Below, one piece after another: positions 1-9,991 of a stretch of 64,000 nt of DNA (its first letter is position 1; each line of letters starts with the position of its first letter). The notes below the pieces were generated by a model, which was not told the DNA's origin, made no database searches, and saw nothing but the letters and a program-made list of their open reading frames with translations. Source of the DNA: Leishmania martiniquensis. Its lineage: Eukaryota; Euglenozoa; Kinetoplastea; Trypanosomatida; Trypanosomatidae. Made by a program: the position numbers and the translations under genes. The stretch lies in NCBI RefSeq assembly GCF_017916325.1, contig NC_090151.1, forward strand, positions 506,001 through 570,000. The letters run 5' to 3'.

Positions 1-259
1 TACCTTCCCCTGATACCCCTCGTCCTCCTCACTGCTTTCCCCCTTTTCACGCATTCACCAGTGAAGCTCCGCACGCACGTAAAAATGCCGTCTTGAATGC
101 CGGCAAGGGAGGACAGAGCGCGAAAAAAAGGCAACGAAAAAAACGTGGTGACACACACACACACGCAACCTCGCAGTGGGAGGAGGGGAAGCGGCGAGTC
201 CGTTGGACATTGCGTGCCCTCGGCTTGCACGCTCTTCCCCTCCTCTCACCCCAAGAGCC

Positions 260-2446
260 TCACTGAATGACGCTAGCGTTGCGGCAGCGGATGAGTACCC
301 GCACCCCCGGCTGCCGCCGTACATGGATGATCGTCGACTCCGTGATACGCGGCATTGGCTCACCGTCGATCTGCACGTTCAAGCTTGCCTGGACGCCGTC
401 GTCTGACTCGATGCGGGCCTCGTATTTGTCTTTCAAGTGCACTTTAGTGTAGGTGGAGCACTGCCCACTTGGGAAGTTAAGGTCATCCGGCGTGCAGAGC
501 ACAAAGACAAACATCTCGTCCGTCTGGGCAAGCTTTGTGGAGCTGCTGAGCCCAATGCCGATAGAGGTGTAGTGCAGCACGCCGCCCATCGCCTGCAGCT
601 CGAAGTTGCGGTCGTTGATGGCCACGGGCCGAGGGGCCGGCGTAGGAAGAGGCGCTCCGGCGGCGCTGTTGGGGGCCATCGTGATGGACGGGGTTACCTT
701 GCCGTTACAGAGCGTGACCGGGTGGTAGTACAGCTCGCCCCGCTGCGGGTTCCACGGGTGAGTGCCAGCGGAGTAGCAGTTAACGTTGGTCAGCACCAAT
801 GCCTTGGCCATGGAAGGTAGCTGCAGCGCCACGAAGTCGCGTGGGCCGCTCGTGCTGCTCGTCTCGGCGATGCTGCTGCCCGCGCCACTCAGCTGCAGGC
901 GCGGCACACAGACCATTGGTATGATCTTGCGCAACTTTTTACACTTGAACGACCCACTGAACCCGATTACCCCATACAGAGCCTTGTTTTGTGCGCGAGT
1001 GCTGCACACCGCCGGGTGCGCGCGGCGGGTGGCGTTGAACCGTGTCGCCACGTAGGCGTCGAAGCCCACGCCGAGGTAGTTGATGAGCCCGTGCGTGACG
1101 CACTGCCCACTCGCGTGCACCATGTCCCAGTCGACGTTGTACACCGCATTTGCCATGCCCCTCGGCCGCGCTGCACTGCCCCACAGCGGCGAGTGAAAAC
1201 TCTGCGCGCCGGCCGGGGCGGGGGCGGTGTGCTTCGTGGCCGCGGCGCTGCCGTCTGGGGGCGCGCCGGGTGCCATCCACGGCGCCGCCTCCGCCGCTGG
1301 GGGCAATGACTCGGGCCGCACGGCCGCCTGAGCTACTCGCAGTGGCACCAGTGAGACCTCCCACCGGTCGAAGCTCACACACGGGGCCGTCACGGCATTG
1401 CGCAAGGCCGCGGCTACCTGCGTGCCTGCGTCGGCGCCACATCCGCACAGGGCACAGAGCCCACACCACCCGTTGCCGCTCGGTGAGAAAGAGCAGCCAA
1501 AGCCCACGCAGTTGCTGTAGTCGTTGCCGGTACCGAGTGGGAGCGGAGCGAGAGCAGGCATCGTGAAGTACGGATGCACCGGCTCATCCCGAAACCTCGA
1601 CGCGGCGGAGACAGTGTTGTCGCCGTGCTGCTGCTGCTGAGAGACCGTGAGGAAAGAATGAAACTCATCCTCCAGCTCTCGGCGGACGAGGTCTAGCTGC
1701 GTCATGAGGAAGGACACGGTGCCGTCACCGCCGCACACAACGACCGTGCCACGCTGCTGACGCCTTGGCTGGCCAGGGGCGTGATAGACGACAGCCTGCT
1801 GTTTGATGAGGAGGCGTAGCGGGCCGGGGTCTGCGAATACCTCCCCGCGCAGGACCATGACACGCCTCGTGCCCAGCTCGTCGCGCAAGCTGCTGAGCAC
1901 CACGTCTGCCAAGCTCGTCTCACCAGAGTTGGGGTTTATGAAAGCTGCCACGTAGTTATACGACGCCTCCACCCCGCTGTCGTAGTAGCGGGCGTACCGG
2001 CGGATGAGTTGCTCGGACGACTGAGGTGGGGGGCCTAGTGCCGTCACCTCTACCGAGGCCGTAGCCCCACTATCCAGGCGTCGAGCAGAATGGCTCGCCG
2101 ACTGCATAGGGGTGGTTGGCGCCGATGGCGCGTCGTTCTCGATCTTCACATCGGTGGCCCGCCCTCTGTGCGACTCGACCGCGCGTGTCAACGGTTTCGC
2201 GTGGAGAGTGTTGCGGCTATGAGGGCCACCGCCGGCGCGACCATCGAGGATGGCAGGCGCAGTCGAGCGCACCTCGGCGGGCGAGTAGAGCTCGCTGCCA
2301 TTCAAATCGAGTCGATCCTCAAAGGTGGAGCTCGAGCTCGAGGTGGCCCCAAGGCTGTTGGCGCTGCCATTGCCAAGCCGAGCAGCATGCTCCGACGGCG
2401 TGGTTGGCGAAGGCTGGTGATGAGAAGACCTCGCCTTGTTCTGCAT
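260..2446 (-). CDS. Diacylglycerol kinase-like lipid kinase (728 aa)
   Basis: Predicted to phosphorylate diacylglycerol to phosphatidic acid. The first ~160 residues are Ser/Ala/Thr-rich and look disordered. The DAGK catalytic domain starts near residue 165 (AAFINPNSGE). It carries the nucleotide-binding GGDGT motif at 239-243 and a PLGTGND motif ending at D309. The accessory half follows, with a DGK-style stretch NYLGVGFDAYVATRF and, near the end, an IDGEPMP motif around 690. Between the two halves is a Pro/Ala-rich insert (about 370-430). No C1 zinc-finger or pleckstrin domain is visible, so membrane recruitment must differ from animal DGKs. A sphingosine or ceramide kinase is the alternative, but the accessory motif fits DGK better. 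The ATG at 2446 has a purine-rich run on the plus strand just upstream. The most plausible splice acceptor AG is at 2587-2586, giving a 5' UTR of about 139 nt. It is the last complete gene transcribed in the window. Confidence 0.82.
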   Translation of the reverse strand: MQNKARSSHHQPSPTTPSEHAARLGNGSANSLGATSSSSSTFEDRLDLNGSELYSPAEVRSTAPAILDGRAGGGPHSRNTLHAKPLTRAVESHRGRATDVKIENDAPSAPTTPMQSASHSARRLDSGATASVEVTALGPPPQSSEQLIRRYARYYDSGVEASYNYVAAFINPNSGETSLADVVLSSLRDELGTRRVMVLRGEVFADPGPLRLLIKQQAVVYHAPGQPRRQQRGTVVVCGGDGTVSFLMTQLDLVRRELEDEFHSFLTVSQQQQHGDNTVSAASRFRDEPVHPYFTMPALAPLPLGTGNDYSNCVGFGCSFSPSGNGWCGLCALCGCGADAGTQVAAALRNAVTAPCVSFDRWEVSLVPLRVAQAAVRPESLPPAAEAAPWMAPGAPPDGSAAATKHTAPAPAGAQSFHSPLWGSAARPRGMANAVYNVDWDMVHASGQCVTHGLINYLGVGFDAYVATRFNATRRAHPAVCSTRAQNKALYGVIGFSGSFKCKKLRKIIPMVCVPRLQLSGAGSSIAETSSTSGPRDFVALQLPSMAKALVLTNVNCYSAGTHPWNPQRGELYYHPVTLCNGKVTPSITMAPNSAAGAPLPTPAPRPVAINDRNFELQAMGGVLHYTSIGIGLSSSTKLAQTDEMFVFVLCTPDDLNFPSGQCSTYTKVHLKDKYEARIESDDGVQASLNVQIDGEPMPRITESTIIHVRRQPGVRVLIRCRNASVIQ

Positions 2447-3970
2447 GCTTCACAGAAGGGGGAGGGGGGAGGGAAGGGAAGAAGAGGGCAGGGAGGCCGC
2501 GGTTATGGCTCGCGCGGCTTCCGCACCAGCGAGGAATCACGTGAATGTGCACGCGTATACTGCTGCTCGTACGTGAGGATGACGGCTGTGAAGAGGAGGA
2601 CAAAAGCGCTACCACCACCGCTACCGCCACACCTCCCTCTCCCCCTCTTTCACAGTCGAGGCCGAGACGAGGAAGGGCACGCGTCGCACCAGCTCATACA
2701 GATGGGCAGTCGCCCCCTCTTCTTCCGAGGGCGTCCAGACACGGACTCAGGCGCGGGACTTGGCCACACGGAGACCGCCCACAGACACTGACACGGAAGT
2801 TGGAAGGAGATGGCGCGGCAGGCCGACAGACCGACAAGGAGGAGTGAGGGGCGACAGCGACGCGCAAAATACGCAGAGAGAGAAGTCTGTGAAGGTGCGC
2901 GCGTGTGTGTGCGGCGCGGTGTGCTCCGGCGGAGGATTTGGTGCGCAATGCGCGTCAGAGCTGCTTCACCCTCCCCTCCCCCTCTTCTTGTCCTACCAAT
3001 GTGTGCTTGTAGATTGCGCGGCTGGCGACCCGTCCACTCGGTGTGTGTGTGTATACGACAAGACGGAATAGCTCTCCGCGTGCGTGCGTGCGTGTGTGTG
3101 TGTGGGGGGAGGCGGAGTGAAGCTGCGCCTTGGTGCGCAGTGGTGCGTAAGCCCGACAGTCTGTGTGCAGACGTATGCGGGCGATGCTGCAGAGTGACTC
3201 TGGGGCCAGGTGCTCAAAGAATACGGGCAAGGAAGCGAGTTGAAACAGCAGATGGACACTGAGTGAAGAGGAGGAAAGGGGGGCCGGCGCCATCGAGGCC
3301 GAAGCTGAATCTCAGTGCGTATGGTGTGGCCTACTGCCCGTCTCGCTCACTTTGAGTGTGAGTGTGTGCGCGCGCGCATGCGGCATCAGACACACCTGCA
3401 GCATGATACGCTAAGGCGCCAGAGAATTCGCTTTTTTTTGAGGGGAGGGGGAGACGCTCTGAGTACAGGCCAACGCTCTGGCTTGACGCGGTGTCTAAAA
3501 TATTTGTGAAGCCTCTTTGAAACACACACACACACCTACGCACGCATAAAGACATGCACATAACGCGAGTCTCATTCACCCATGCGTATCGCGTACAAGG
3601 GTCTTCACGCACGCTGCTCTCGGTGTGAGGTGCACCAGAGATGCAGCCGTTCGCTCCTCTGCCCTTCTGCGCTCCACTTTTCGGGGTGGGGGAGGGAGAG
3701 AGGAGTTGAGGGGCCACCGACCCTTGCAGGAGGGCATCCAGCTGCGTTTTCCGTCACCCCTTCGCATCGTCGACGGATTCTTACCTGCAGTGCGTCACAA
3801 GTCAAGTGGATGCCAAAGGCCCGTGCGGCAGTATGCTGGGCGGGGTTGCCGCCAGCTCCCTGCTGTCACGCATACAAAAAAAGGTGTGTATGTGTCTGTG
3901 GGGGGGGCAGCTGGAGGGGATGGGCTCTTGGGGGCTCCCCTCCAGCTTCCCCTGCGCTCACCAGACGGCT
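2447..3970. other. Intergenic region, unknown gene to DGK-like gene
   Basis: No supported gene. It should hold the 3' UTR of the upstream unknown gene and the 5' UTR and polypyrimidine tract of the kinase gene. Plus-strand purine runs (2457-2510) appear as pyrimidine tracts on the transcribed strand. Short GT/TG runs lie around 3040-3110. Confidence 0.6.
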
Positions 3971-6900
3971 TCACTTCTCATTGATGATGAGAAACAGGCT
4001 CCACTCGCGGTGCCGGTTGCTCGGCTCCGATGTCACGCCCATCGACACGTTCACGTGGGAGGTGCGCAGCATGTTCTCTAGCCAGCCGAGGTCCGCCAGT
4101 GCGTGCCACGCGTTTCGGGCGTAGCGCAGGCTTGCCTGGCCAGCCGGAAGCGCGATGCAGGACAGCTGTGGTTCAGCTGGTAGGGTTGATGCCATGGCAG
4201 GGGTTGTAAAGGTAGACGTTGCGGAGAGCGGCGCTGGCGGATGCCGGACATCGGACACACTGCCTTGTGCAATAGAGATGCTGCCAACGTTGCCAGCACC
4301 GCCGGTACAGCGAGTGGCGCTGCTCGCAGATGACGCAGATACCAACCTGCTCATCACGACGCCCGTTACACTGGAGATGGTCGAAGTAATGAGAGACCCT
4401 GCACCCTGCAGGTAGTGCCACGTGACAGGCAGAAGCCCCACCAGATCCTCCCCGCTGCCTTCAGCTACGCCACGAGGAGAGCCACTGATGGCGCTGCTCT
4501 GGCCAGCAGTAACAGAGGGCTCTGCGGCAGAGGGCATGGGAGAGGCAACACCGGCCTCGCCGCAGCCCGCAGTCTTCACATTCGGCACCGCTGCTTCTTC
4601 GAGGTGGCGCCGCGAGCGCCACCTCGACAGCCGCGCGACGACAGGGCCGTAGAGAGTCGGCGCCACGTCCGCCACCTCGACCCCAAGTGTTGCGCCGTTG
4701 GCCGACGTTGCCAGCCGAACGGCAAACTCTGGCACCTGAGGCACGGGTCGCCAACACACACCCGCGTCCAGGGCTGTCTGGTGCAGCGTGACGAGGTTGA
4801 CGCGGAGCCGCACACTCACATCGAGGAACCCGAACGTGGAGCTGACCGCGCAGCTCATGCGACGCAACACATCGATGTGGCCAGAGAAGTGCGTGCCGCG
4901 CCCCACTCGTGCGCTCCAGCCCCAATACACATTCACACCGCGAGGCTTGCGGTAGCGAAGCGACAACCCAACGCCCATTTTGATGTGGCGCGGTTTCCAC
5001 CATGGCGTAGTGGAGCGCGCTGCGTCCTCGGCCACCTCGGACGCAGCGCGGTTCCAAAGCCACTCATCCGTCGTTTCTAGCACACACCGCTGGTACCAGT
5101 AGAGCCACTCCGGTAGCGGCGCCGCGCCAGCGCTCCCGACCGCGGAAGCGGCCTCTAGTGGTATTGCGAGGTCGTGCGGCGCCGCGCTCTGTGCGTTATC
5201 GGAGTCGCTTGCTGTGTGAGCAGTTGGTGAACTGCTGTGCGGCTGCCGGAGGGCAGAGACCGGAGGTGGGGGCATGTGCGTCGGAGATGAGATTGCGTTG
5301 GAAACGGGGGAGGTTTTGGTCACCCCTGCGCTGCCTGATGTGCTGGACGGGGTCTCTCCCGTCGACCTATCGGTTCTCGAGTGTATACCGTTCATGTGCG
5401 CCCCCGGCGCTGAAGGCGTGGAGGGGGGGCCAGCTCTCTCCGCGCTGCGAGGCTGTGCATCGGCGACAGGCGTGATAACAGCAGAGGTGCCAGTGGCCCC
5501 GTTAGCGAGAGGCGCTGCTGCTGCGGCTTCGAGAGAATGTCTCGTCCCTGCCTGGTTCAGCCCGAGGAGGCACTGCATCTCAGCTCCAGAGGAAGCGGCA
5601 GTGGTGCCATGACCGCGACGCATCTCTTCCACAGCCCGTGTTCGCCGTCCCAGCATCACGACGAAGCCATGCATGTATACAACAGGGTCGTCGATTACAA
5701 TGGAGCACTCTGTCATCTCTGTGCGCGCCACGTACTCGCACACTGGCAGCAGCGCGTCACCGGAGGGTAGCGGGGTAACACGAACATTCAGTACCCCGGT
5801 CCACCGCCGCGCCCCCCAGTACCAGAACAGCTGAAGGGCATTGTAGACCTGTAGCTGCCCTTGACGTTGCGAGGCCATCACTGGCCCTAGGCGCGGCTGC
5901 AGGGTGGGCGGTGAAGTCTGTAGACTGCCCTCTGCTGCCTGCGAATCTGCTGCGCCGACCGCCATCACGGTGTCTGCAAGGCTGCAAGGCTCCTGCTCCG
6001 CGGCACTGCGATTCGTAGCGAAGTTCGCCGTTGAGCTCGACCGCGGTGCGGGGAGAGCCGTCACGACCCCCACGGGTGACGTCCCGCTGCGACTTCTGTG
6101 TTCGCCCATTGCCGGCTCCATGCGCCGCGGTAGTGCCGGCTGCTCCTGCCGATAGTATGTGTTCATCTGGTGATACCCGGCACCGGTGAGGAGGCCCATC
6201 AGCACACCGAATGACTCCCTTCGGTACACCGAGTCGAAGCCGTACATGATGCCCGCAGCGCCGTACTTCGATGCGCTTTTCACCAACAGCGGAGGTGCCG
6301 TTGAGGGCGACGACAACGCGCGTGACCGCTGTGCACTGCCCGCCATGGCCGCCGGCGCAGCCATGCCGCTGCTGCTGCCGCCGCTGGCCAAGGCTGCTGT
6401 TGCTGGGGCCGCCACCACGCTTGTCGCTTCCGTCGATAAGCCTACCGTGTGTGCCAGTGCCGCCGAGAGTGCCGCAGTGCCTCCAGTACCCGCTCCCCCG
6501 GCCGGTTCACCGGGTGCCGCCCCCCACGCATCTGACTGCGGCTGCTGTTGCTGCTGGGGCACCGTGTCGTTTACTTTGAGGGCGTAGAGCTCCGAGTGGC
6601 CGCCCCCACTGCCTCTCGCCGCGGCTGCGGTGCCGCCGTTCATCCCGGGAGTGTAGTACGGCGACGCTGCGGAAAGTCTTAGGTGTTGCGACGCGGTCGG
6701 CTCCCCTATGGCCGAGAGCGGCCCCTCAGCCGCTGCCAAATCATTTGCAGCCGCCGCTGGCGCCAGGGAGGCCGAGGGCCCATGGCTTACATGCGCGCGC
6801 CGTTTATTTTCCTGCTTCACGTACGCCAGCGCCACATGGGGCATGTTCGCTGAGGCGTCATCGACAAGCGTCAGCGCCTTGGCGCCCTGCCCAGTCTGAA

Positions 6901-7006
6901 GCACTGAACGAGCGACCGACCTTACTGGAGCCCAGTCAATGATGCGCAGCGGCGCCGGGGAGAGCTGGTAGTCGAAGGTGCGATGCAGGTTGGTGTCGTA
7001 CGACAT
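3971..7006 (-). CDS. Conserved-looking protein of unknown function with beta-strand-rich segments (1011 aa)
   Basis: I do not recognise a family. Long Ala/Ser/Gly/Pro-rich, probably disordered stretches (about 60-240, 290-380, 480-640, 820-960) separate four better-ordered blocks. These lie at about 1-50, 245-290 (MYGFDSVYRRESFGVLMGLL), 385-455 (LQLFWYWGARRWTGVLNV) and 670-800, plus a short C-terminal block from about 970. The 670-800 block alternates polar and hydrophobic residues in runs such as KMGVGLSLRYR and LDVSVRLRVNLVTL. The protein ends HREWSLFLIINEK, which resembles a terminal strand. This pattern suggests beta sheets, possibly an outer-membrane barrel with long loops, but that is inference only. 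No clear signal peptide or hydrophobic helix is visible. The start at 7006 is an ATG, with a T-rich tract and AG at 7080-7079 giving a 5' UTR of about 72 nt. Confidence 0.75.
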   Translation of the reverse strand: MSYDTNLHRTFDYQLSPAPLRIIDWAPVRSVARSVLQTGQGAKALTLVDDASANMPHVALAYVKQENKRRAHVSHGPSASLAPAAAANDLAAAEGPLSAIGEPTASQHLRLSAASPYYTPGMNGGTAAAARGSGGGHSELYALKVNDTVPQQQQQPQSDAWGAAPGEPAGGAGTGGTAALSAALAHTVGLSTEATSVVAAPATAALASGGSSSGMAAPAAMAGSAQRSRALSSPSTAPPLLVKSASKYGAAGIMYGFDSVYRRESFGVLMGLLTGAGYHQMNTYYRQEQPALPRRMEPAMGEHRSRSGTSPVGVVTALPAPRSSSTANFATNRSAAEQEPCSLADTVMAVGAADSQAAEGSLQTSPPTLQPRLGPVMASQRQGQLQVYNALQLFWYWGARRWTGVLNVRVTPLPSGDALLPVCEYVARTEMTECSIVIDDPVVYMHGFVVMLGRRTRAVEEMRRGHGTTAASSGAEMQCLLGLNQAGTRHSLEAAAAAPLANGATGTSAVITPVADAQPRSAERAGPPSTPSAPGAHMNGIHSRTDRSTGETPSSTSGSAGVTKTSPVSNAISSPTHMPPPPVSALRQPHSSSPTAHTASDSDNAQSAAPHDLAIPLEAASAVGSAGAAPLPEWLYWYQRCVLETTDEWLWNRAASEVAEDAARSTTPWWKPRHIKMGVGLSLRYRKPRGVNVYWGWSARVGRGTHFSGHIDVLRRMSCAVSSTFGFLDVSVRLRVNLVTLHQTALDAGVCWRPVPQVPEFAVRLATSANGATLGVEVADVAPTLYGPVVARLSRWRSRRHLEEAAVPNVKTAGCGEAGVASPMPSAAEPSVTAGQSSAISGSPRGVAEGSGEDLVGLLPVTWHYLQGAGSLITSTISSVTGVVMSRLVSASSASSATRCTGGAGNVGSISIAQGSVSDVRHPPAPLSATSTFTTPAMASTLPAEPQLSCIALPAGQASLRYARNAWHALADLGWLENMLRTSHVNVSMGVTSEPSNRHREWSLFLIINEK

Positions 7007-9495
7007 TTTCGTTGCAGCGCTTAATTATATTCACGCGCTCCTCGTCTCTTCTGTTTTGACGGCCACACGAGCGAGGACCTCGATACGAGAAAAAAAATGT
7101 GTATTGGTGTGCATGTGTGCTCCTCTCTTGCGGCAGATCCGGCGGGAGCAGCGACTCGGCTACTCGTCACGGATGACCGTTCCAGAGAGGCAGACGCGGG
7201 AGGCGTGCGCAGGGAGAAGAAATACAGGAGGGCGCGCGGAGAGCCACGCTCACAGAAGAATAGCGTAGGAGGTTGCTAATGGAGGAGGTGGTGGGAGTGA
7301 TGGTGCAGTTTCTTCCAGAAGACGCAACGCGGACTTCTCTGTGGCGAATGAGGGTTAGGGTGTGTGAGATGGAATCGGTGGACAGACAAAGAAGCTGATC
7401 TGCGGGGAAAAGGATGGCGCGTGTGAGTAAGTGCGGGGGAGTCGAGAGGGAGGGGAGGAGCGCCGAGTTGCTGAGCCTGTGCGCCTTTGCGGCACTGTTC
7501 CTCTTTGTTCCAGATTTTGTTTGGGTGTGCTGCACGCGAGATGAAGGCCAATCGCAGCGAGTTCGAGAAGAAATGGCGTGGGGAAATGGGGAGGAGGAGG
7601 GCACCAGCCAAAACGGGGAAGAGCGTTGGCGGAGGATCTGTGCATACACATACCATGAGGACCGGCTGCGGAAGGTGGGCACAGGGAGCGCCTTGCGCTC
7701 CGACAGTGCGGCGCGGTCAGCGGCATCATTGGGTGATGCCCCTCTTTCCGCTCGTGCCTTCGTCTCGGTCCCCGTCACCACAAGCTTGAAGGAATGCGCC
7801 ACCGTTTTCGTCACGCCCTCCACGCGTGCTGAGGCGTTTTGCCTCCCTATCCTGCGCTTTTTTTCTGCCTTGCTTCCCGGGGTCTGTCAATTGGCTCCGC
7901 ATCCGCCACGTCCACCGCTGCGCGTTCTCGTCTCCACCCACTCTTTTTCGTCGTGTCTGTCGCACATGAACGACGGAGGACGAGGGGCAGGAGGAGGGAG
8001 GAGGCGGTCTGAAGGCAGCGGCGCGCATGGGCACTAAGAAAAAAGAAATGGCAACAAAGGAATCGAGCTTATAAATACACACACACAGGCGGGCACTGCG
8101 TGTGTGTACAATTTGGAGGGAGGAAGAGGGAACGCGAAGCGTAAGAGCTAAGATGGCTTTATAGGGACCTGCGCGAGGAGGAGGAGGAGAGGGGCGGAAA
8201 CGATGACAGCAACAGAGAGGACAGACACTCACCCTTTCGGATCGCCTGGCCAAACAGCGTGCGCTCTCGCAAACGCACGCAGCTGGACGGAGAGAGAGAG
8301 GGAGGGAGGGGCAGGGGCAGGGCTGGTAAAGGAGGAAGGGGAAGGGGTGACGATGTACAGCGAAGGTCTTGTTGGCAACGTATAAGTGAGGAGGGAGTGG
8401 GGCAGCTGTGTGCGTGTGTGTGCATGTAACCGAGAGACGCGCAGGGACAGAAATGCATGCGCTTGGGCAATGCTTTTCTGAATGGCGAGCGATCGTGCGG
8501 GGTGGTGGTGGTGGGGGTAAGGTGAATGAGTGGATGGGTAGTCGCCGCGATGCGCATATGTTGACTGACGTACACACAAGGGGAAAGGGAAGATAGGTGC
8601 GCGGAGGGGGAGGAAAAGGAGGAGGGAGCAACACCACTGGCGGTGTGTGTGTATGTGTATGCCTTTGTGCCGGTGATGCACCCCGACGGACAAGATCGAA
8701 AAGATATGGGAAACCGCCTCACAAAGGAGGCACGGATAAGGAGCGACACCGGCTGCGTGCAGCCCATGTGAGAGTGCGCCGTCCCTCCCTCCCCCTTCCC
8801 TCTCATCCGATCCCTTCCCGCTGCGTTCACAGCCCACCTATTGCCTCCGCCACGCACCCCTTTCTCCTCCCCCACATTTTCACCCGTTTCGCCACTTCGC
8901 GCGTGTCCGCATTTACCGACGCGTAAAGGACTGAGCATGGGCTCACGGCCACCTGCGCTGGGCGAGAGGGGTGACGATTATGCCGCAGAGCAGCGGGGGT
9001 TGAGGAGCGGGGCAAGGGGTCTGTGAGCGAGGCATGGAGAGTACAGGGACGAGTGCGTGGGGGTGGGGGTGGGCAAGAGGCCATGAACCAACAAGGGAGC
9101 GAATGCGGAAGCGAACATCAAGATGCTCTGAGACAGAGAAGACCCTCCAAAGGACATGGGCAGAGAAGTATGTCGTAGAGGCCCCCCCATGCGAGGGTGC
9201 GCCTACACACACACGCGTGTACACATCTGTACATACACGCATTTCCATGCACCATACAGCACTGCAGGGCCTTCACATGACACAGGGGAGAGAGGGAGGG
9301 AGGGGAGGGAAGGTGGGGGGGGTGCTGGAGGGTGCGCCAGAGACGCTCAGGGTGCCGTCAAAGGAATCTCCCCACTGAAGACCAATCGACAGAGAGGGAG
9401 AGGGAGGGGGGCGGCTGCGACTGCTTTCGGCGTGGAGTTGCCCCTTCGATGATGGTGCGCTCTGGCCGCCTCACGAGGGGTCGAGTGGAATGACT
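7007..9495. other. Intergenic region, cytochrome c copy 1 to unknown gene
   Basis: No supported gene in about 2.5 kb. The plus strand is GA/GGA-rich (for example 7970-8010, 8160-8340, 8590-8640, 9290-9330), which reads as CT-rich on the transcribed strand. Short GT/CA runs are scattered, and a C/T-rich plus-strand patch lies at about 8780-8900. Most of it is presumably the 3' UTR of cytochrome c copy 1. Confidence 0.6.
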
Positions 9496-9840
9496 TCAAT
9501 CCTTAAGGCTCATGAGGTAGGCGATCACGTCAGCGCGCTCCTGCGGCTTCTTGATGCCCGCGAATGACATCTTCGTGCCAGGAATGAACTTCTTCGGATT
9601 CTCCAGGTACACGTCCAGCACCTCCGGCGTCCAGACAACCCCCGACTCGGCGTTCGCCTTGCTGTACACAAAGCCCTCGGCCAGGCCGGAGCGGCGGCCG
9701 ACGATGCCGAACAGGTTCGGGCCCACGCCGTTGGAGCCGCCCTTGGTGGCGGTGTGGCACTGGGCTGCGCGGCCCTTGAACAGCTTCTCCCCACGCTCCG
9801 CGTCACCGGGGGGGAGGGGGGCACGAGCCTTCGGCGGCAT
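9496..9840 (-). CDS. CYC: Cytochrome c, copy 1 (114 aa)
   Basis: Soluble electron carrier of the mitochondrial intermembrane space, passing electrons from complex III to complex IV. The haem site is AAQCH (A25, C28, H29): only one cysteine can form a thioether bond, the known euglenozoan variant of CxxCH. The axial methionine is M91 in GTKMSF. The basic, Pro-rich N-terminus ([13 protein letters not shown]) also fits kinetoplastid cytochrome c. There is no cleavable presequence, as expected for this protein. It differs from copy 2 by L53T, A54V, E65D, I86M and an extra C-terminal Asp. It lies within a 490-bp repeat shared with copy 2, which includes the upstream polypyrimidine tract and AG at 9915-9914 (5' UTR about 73 nt). 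The 3' flanks of the two copies are unrelated. Confidence 0.97.
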   Translation of the reverse strand: MPPKARAPLPPGDAERGEKLFKGRAAQCHTATKGGSNGVGPNLFGIVGRRSGLAEGFVYSKANAESGVVWTPEVLDVYLENPKKFIPGTKMSFAGIKKPQERADVIAYLMSLKD

Positions 9841-9991
9841 GATGAGGAGTGTAAGAGGATGTGGACTGGGCCAAGGTGGAGAGAAGAATGTGTGCGTGTG
9901 CGCGCGCGAGTACCTGGCGAGAGGGAGGAGGAAGTGCCTGACAGGGAGGGAGCTGAGGGCAGCGGAGACGAGAGGAAGCTCCGCGAGGGCC
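9502..9991 (-). repeat. Cytochrome c direct repeat, copy A (490 bp)
   Basis: Aligns without gaps to 12447-12936 at an offset of 2945 bases. I count about seven mismatches, six of them in the coding part. It covers nearly the whole coding region, the 5' UTR, the likely splice acceptor and about 75 bp of pyrimidine-rich upstream DNA (coding-strand sense). Similarity stops at codon K113 on the downstream side, so the 3' UTR is not duplicated. Confidence 0.92.
9914..9915 (-). promoter_or_regulatory. Candidate spliced-leader acceptor AG, cytochrome c copy 1
   Basis: On the coding strand a C/T-rich run covering roughly 9990-9917 ends in GCCAG followed by GTAC. It is the first AG after the tract and lies 73 nt before the ATG. 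The identical site occurs before copy 2. Confidence 0.55.

Noticed and set aside
7351..7360. Telomere-like AGGGTTAGGG
   Set aside because: A single copy in GA/GT-rich DNA; no array of TTAGGG units.
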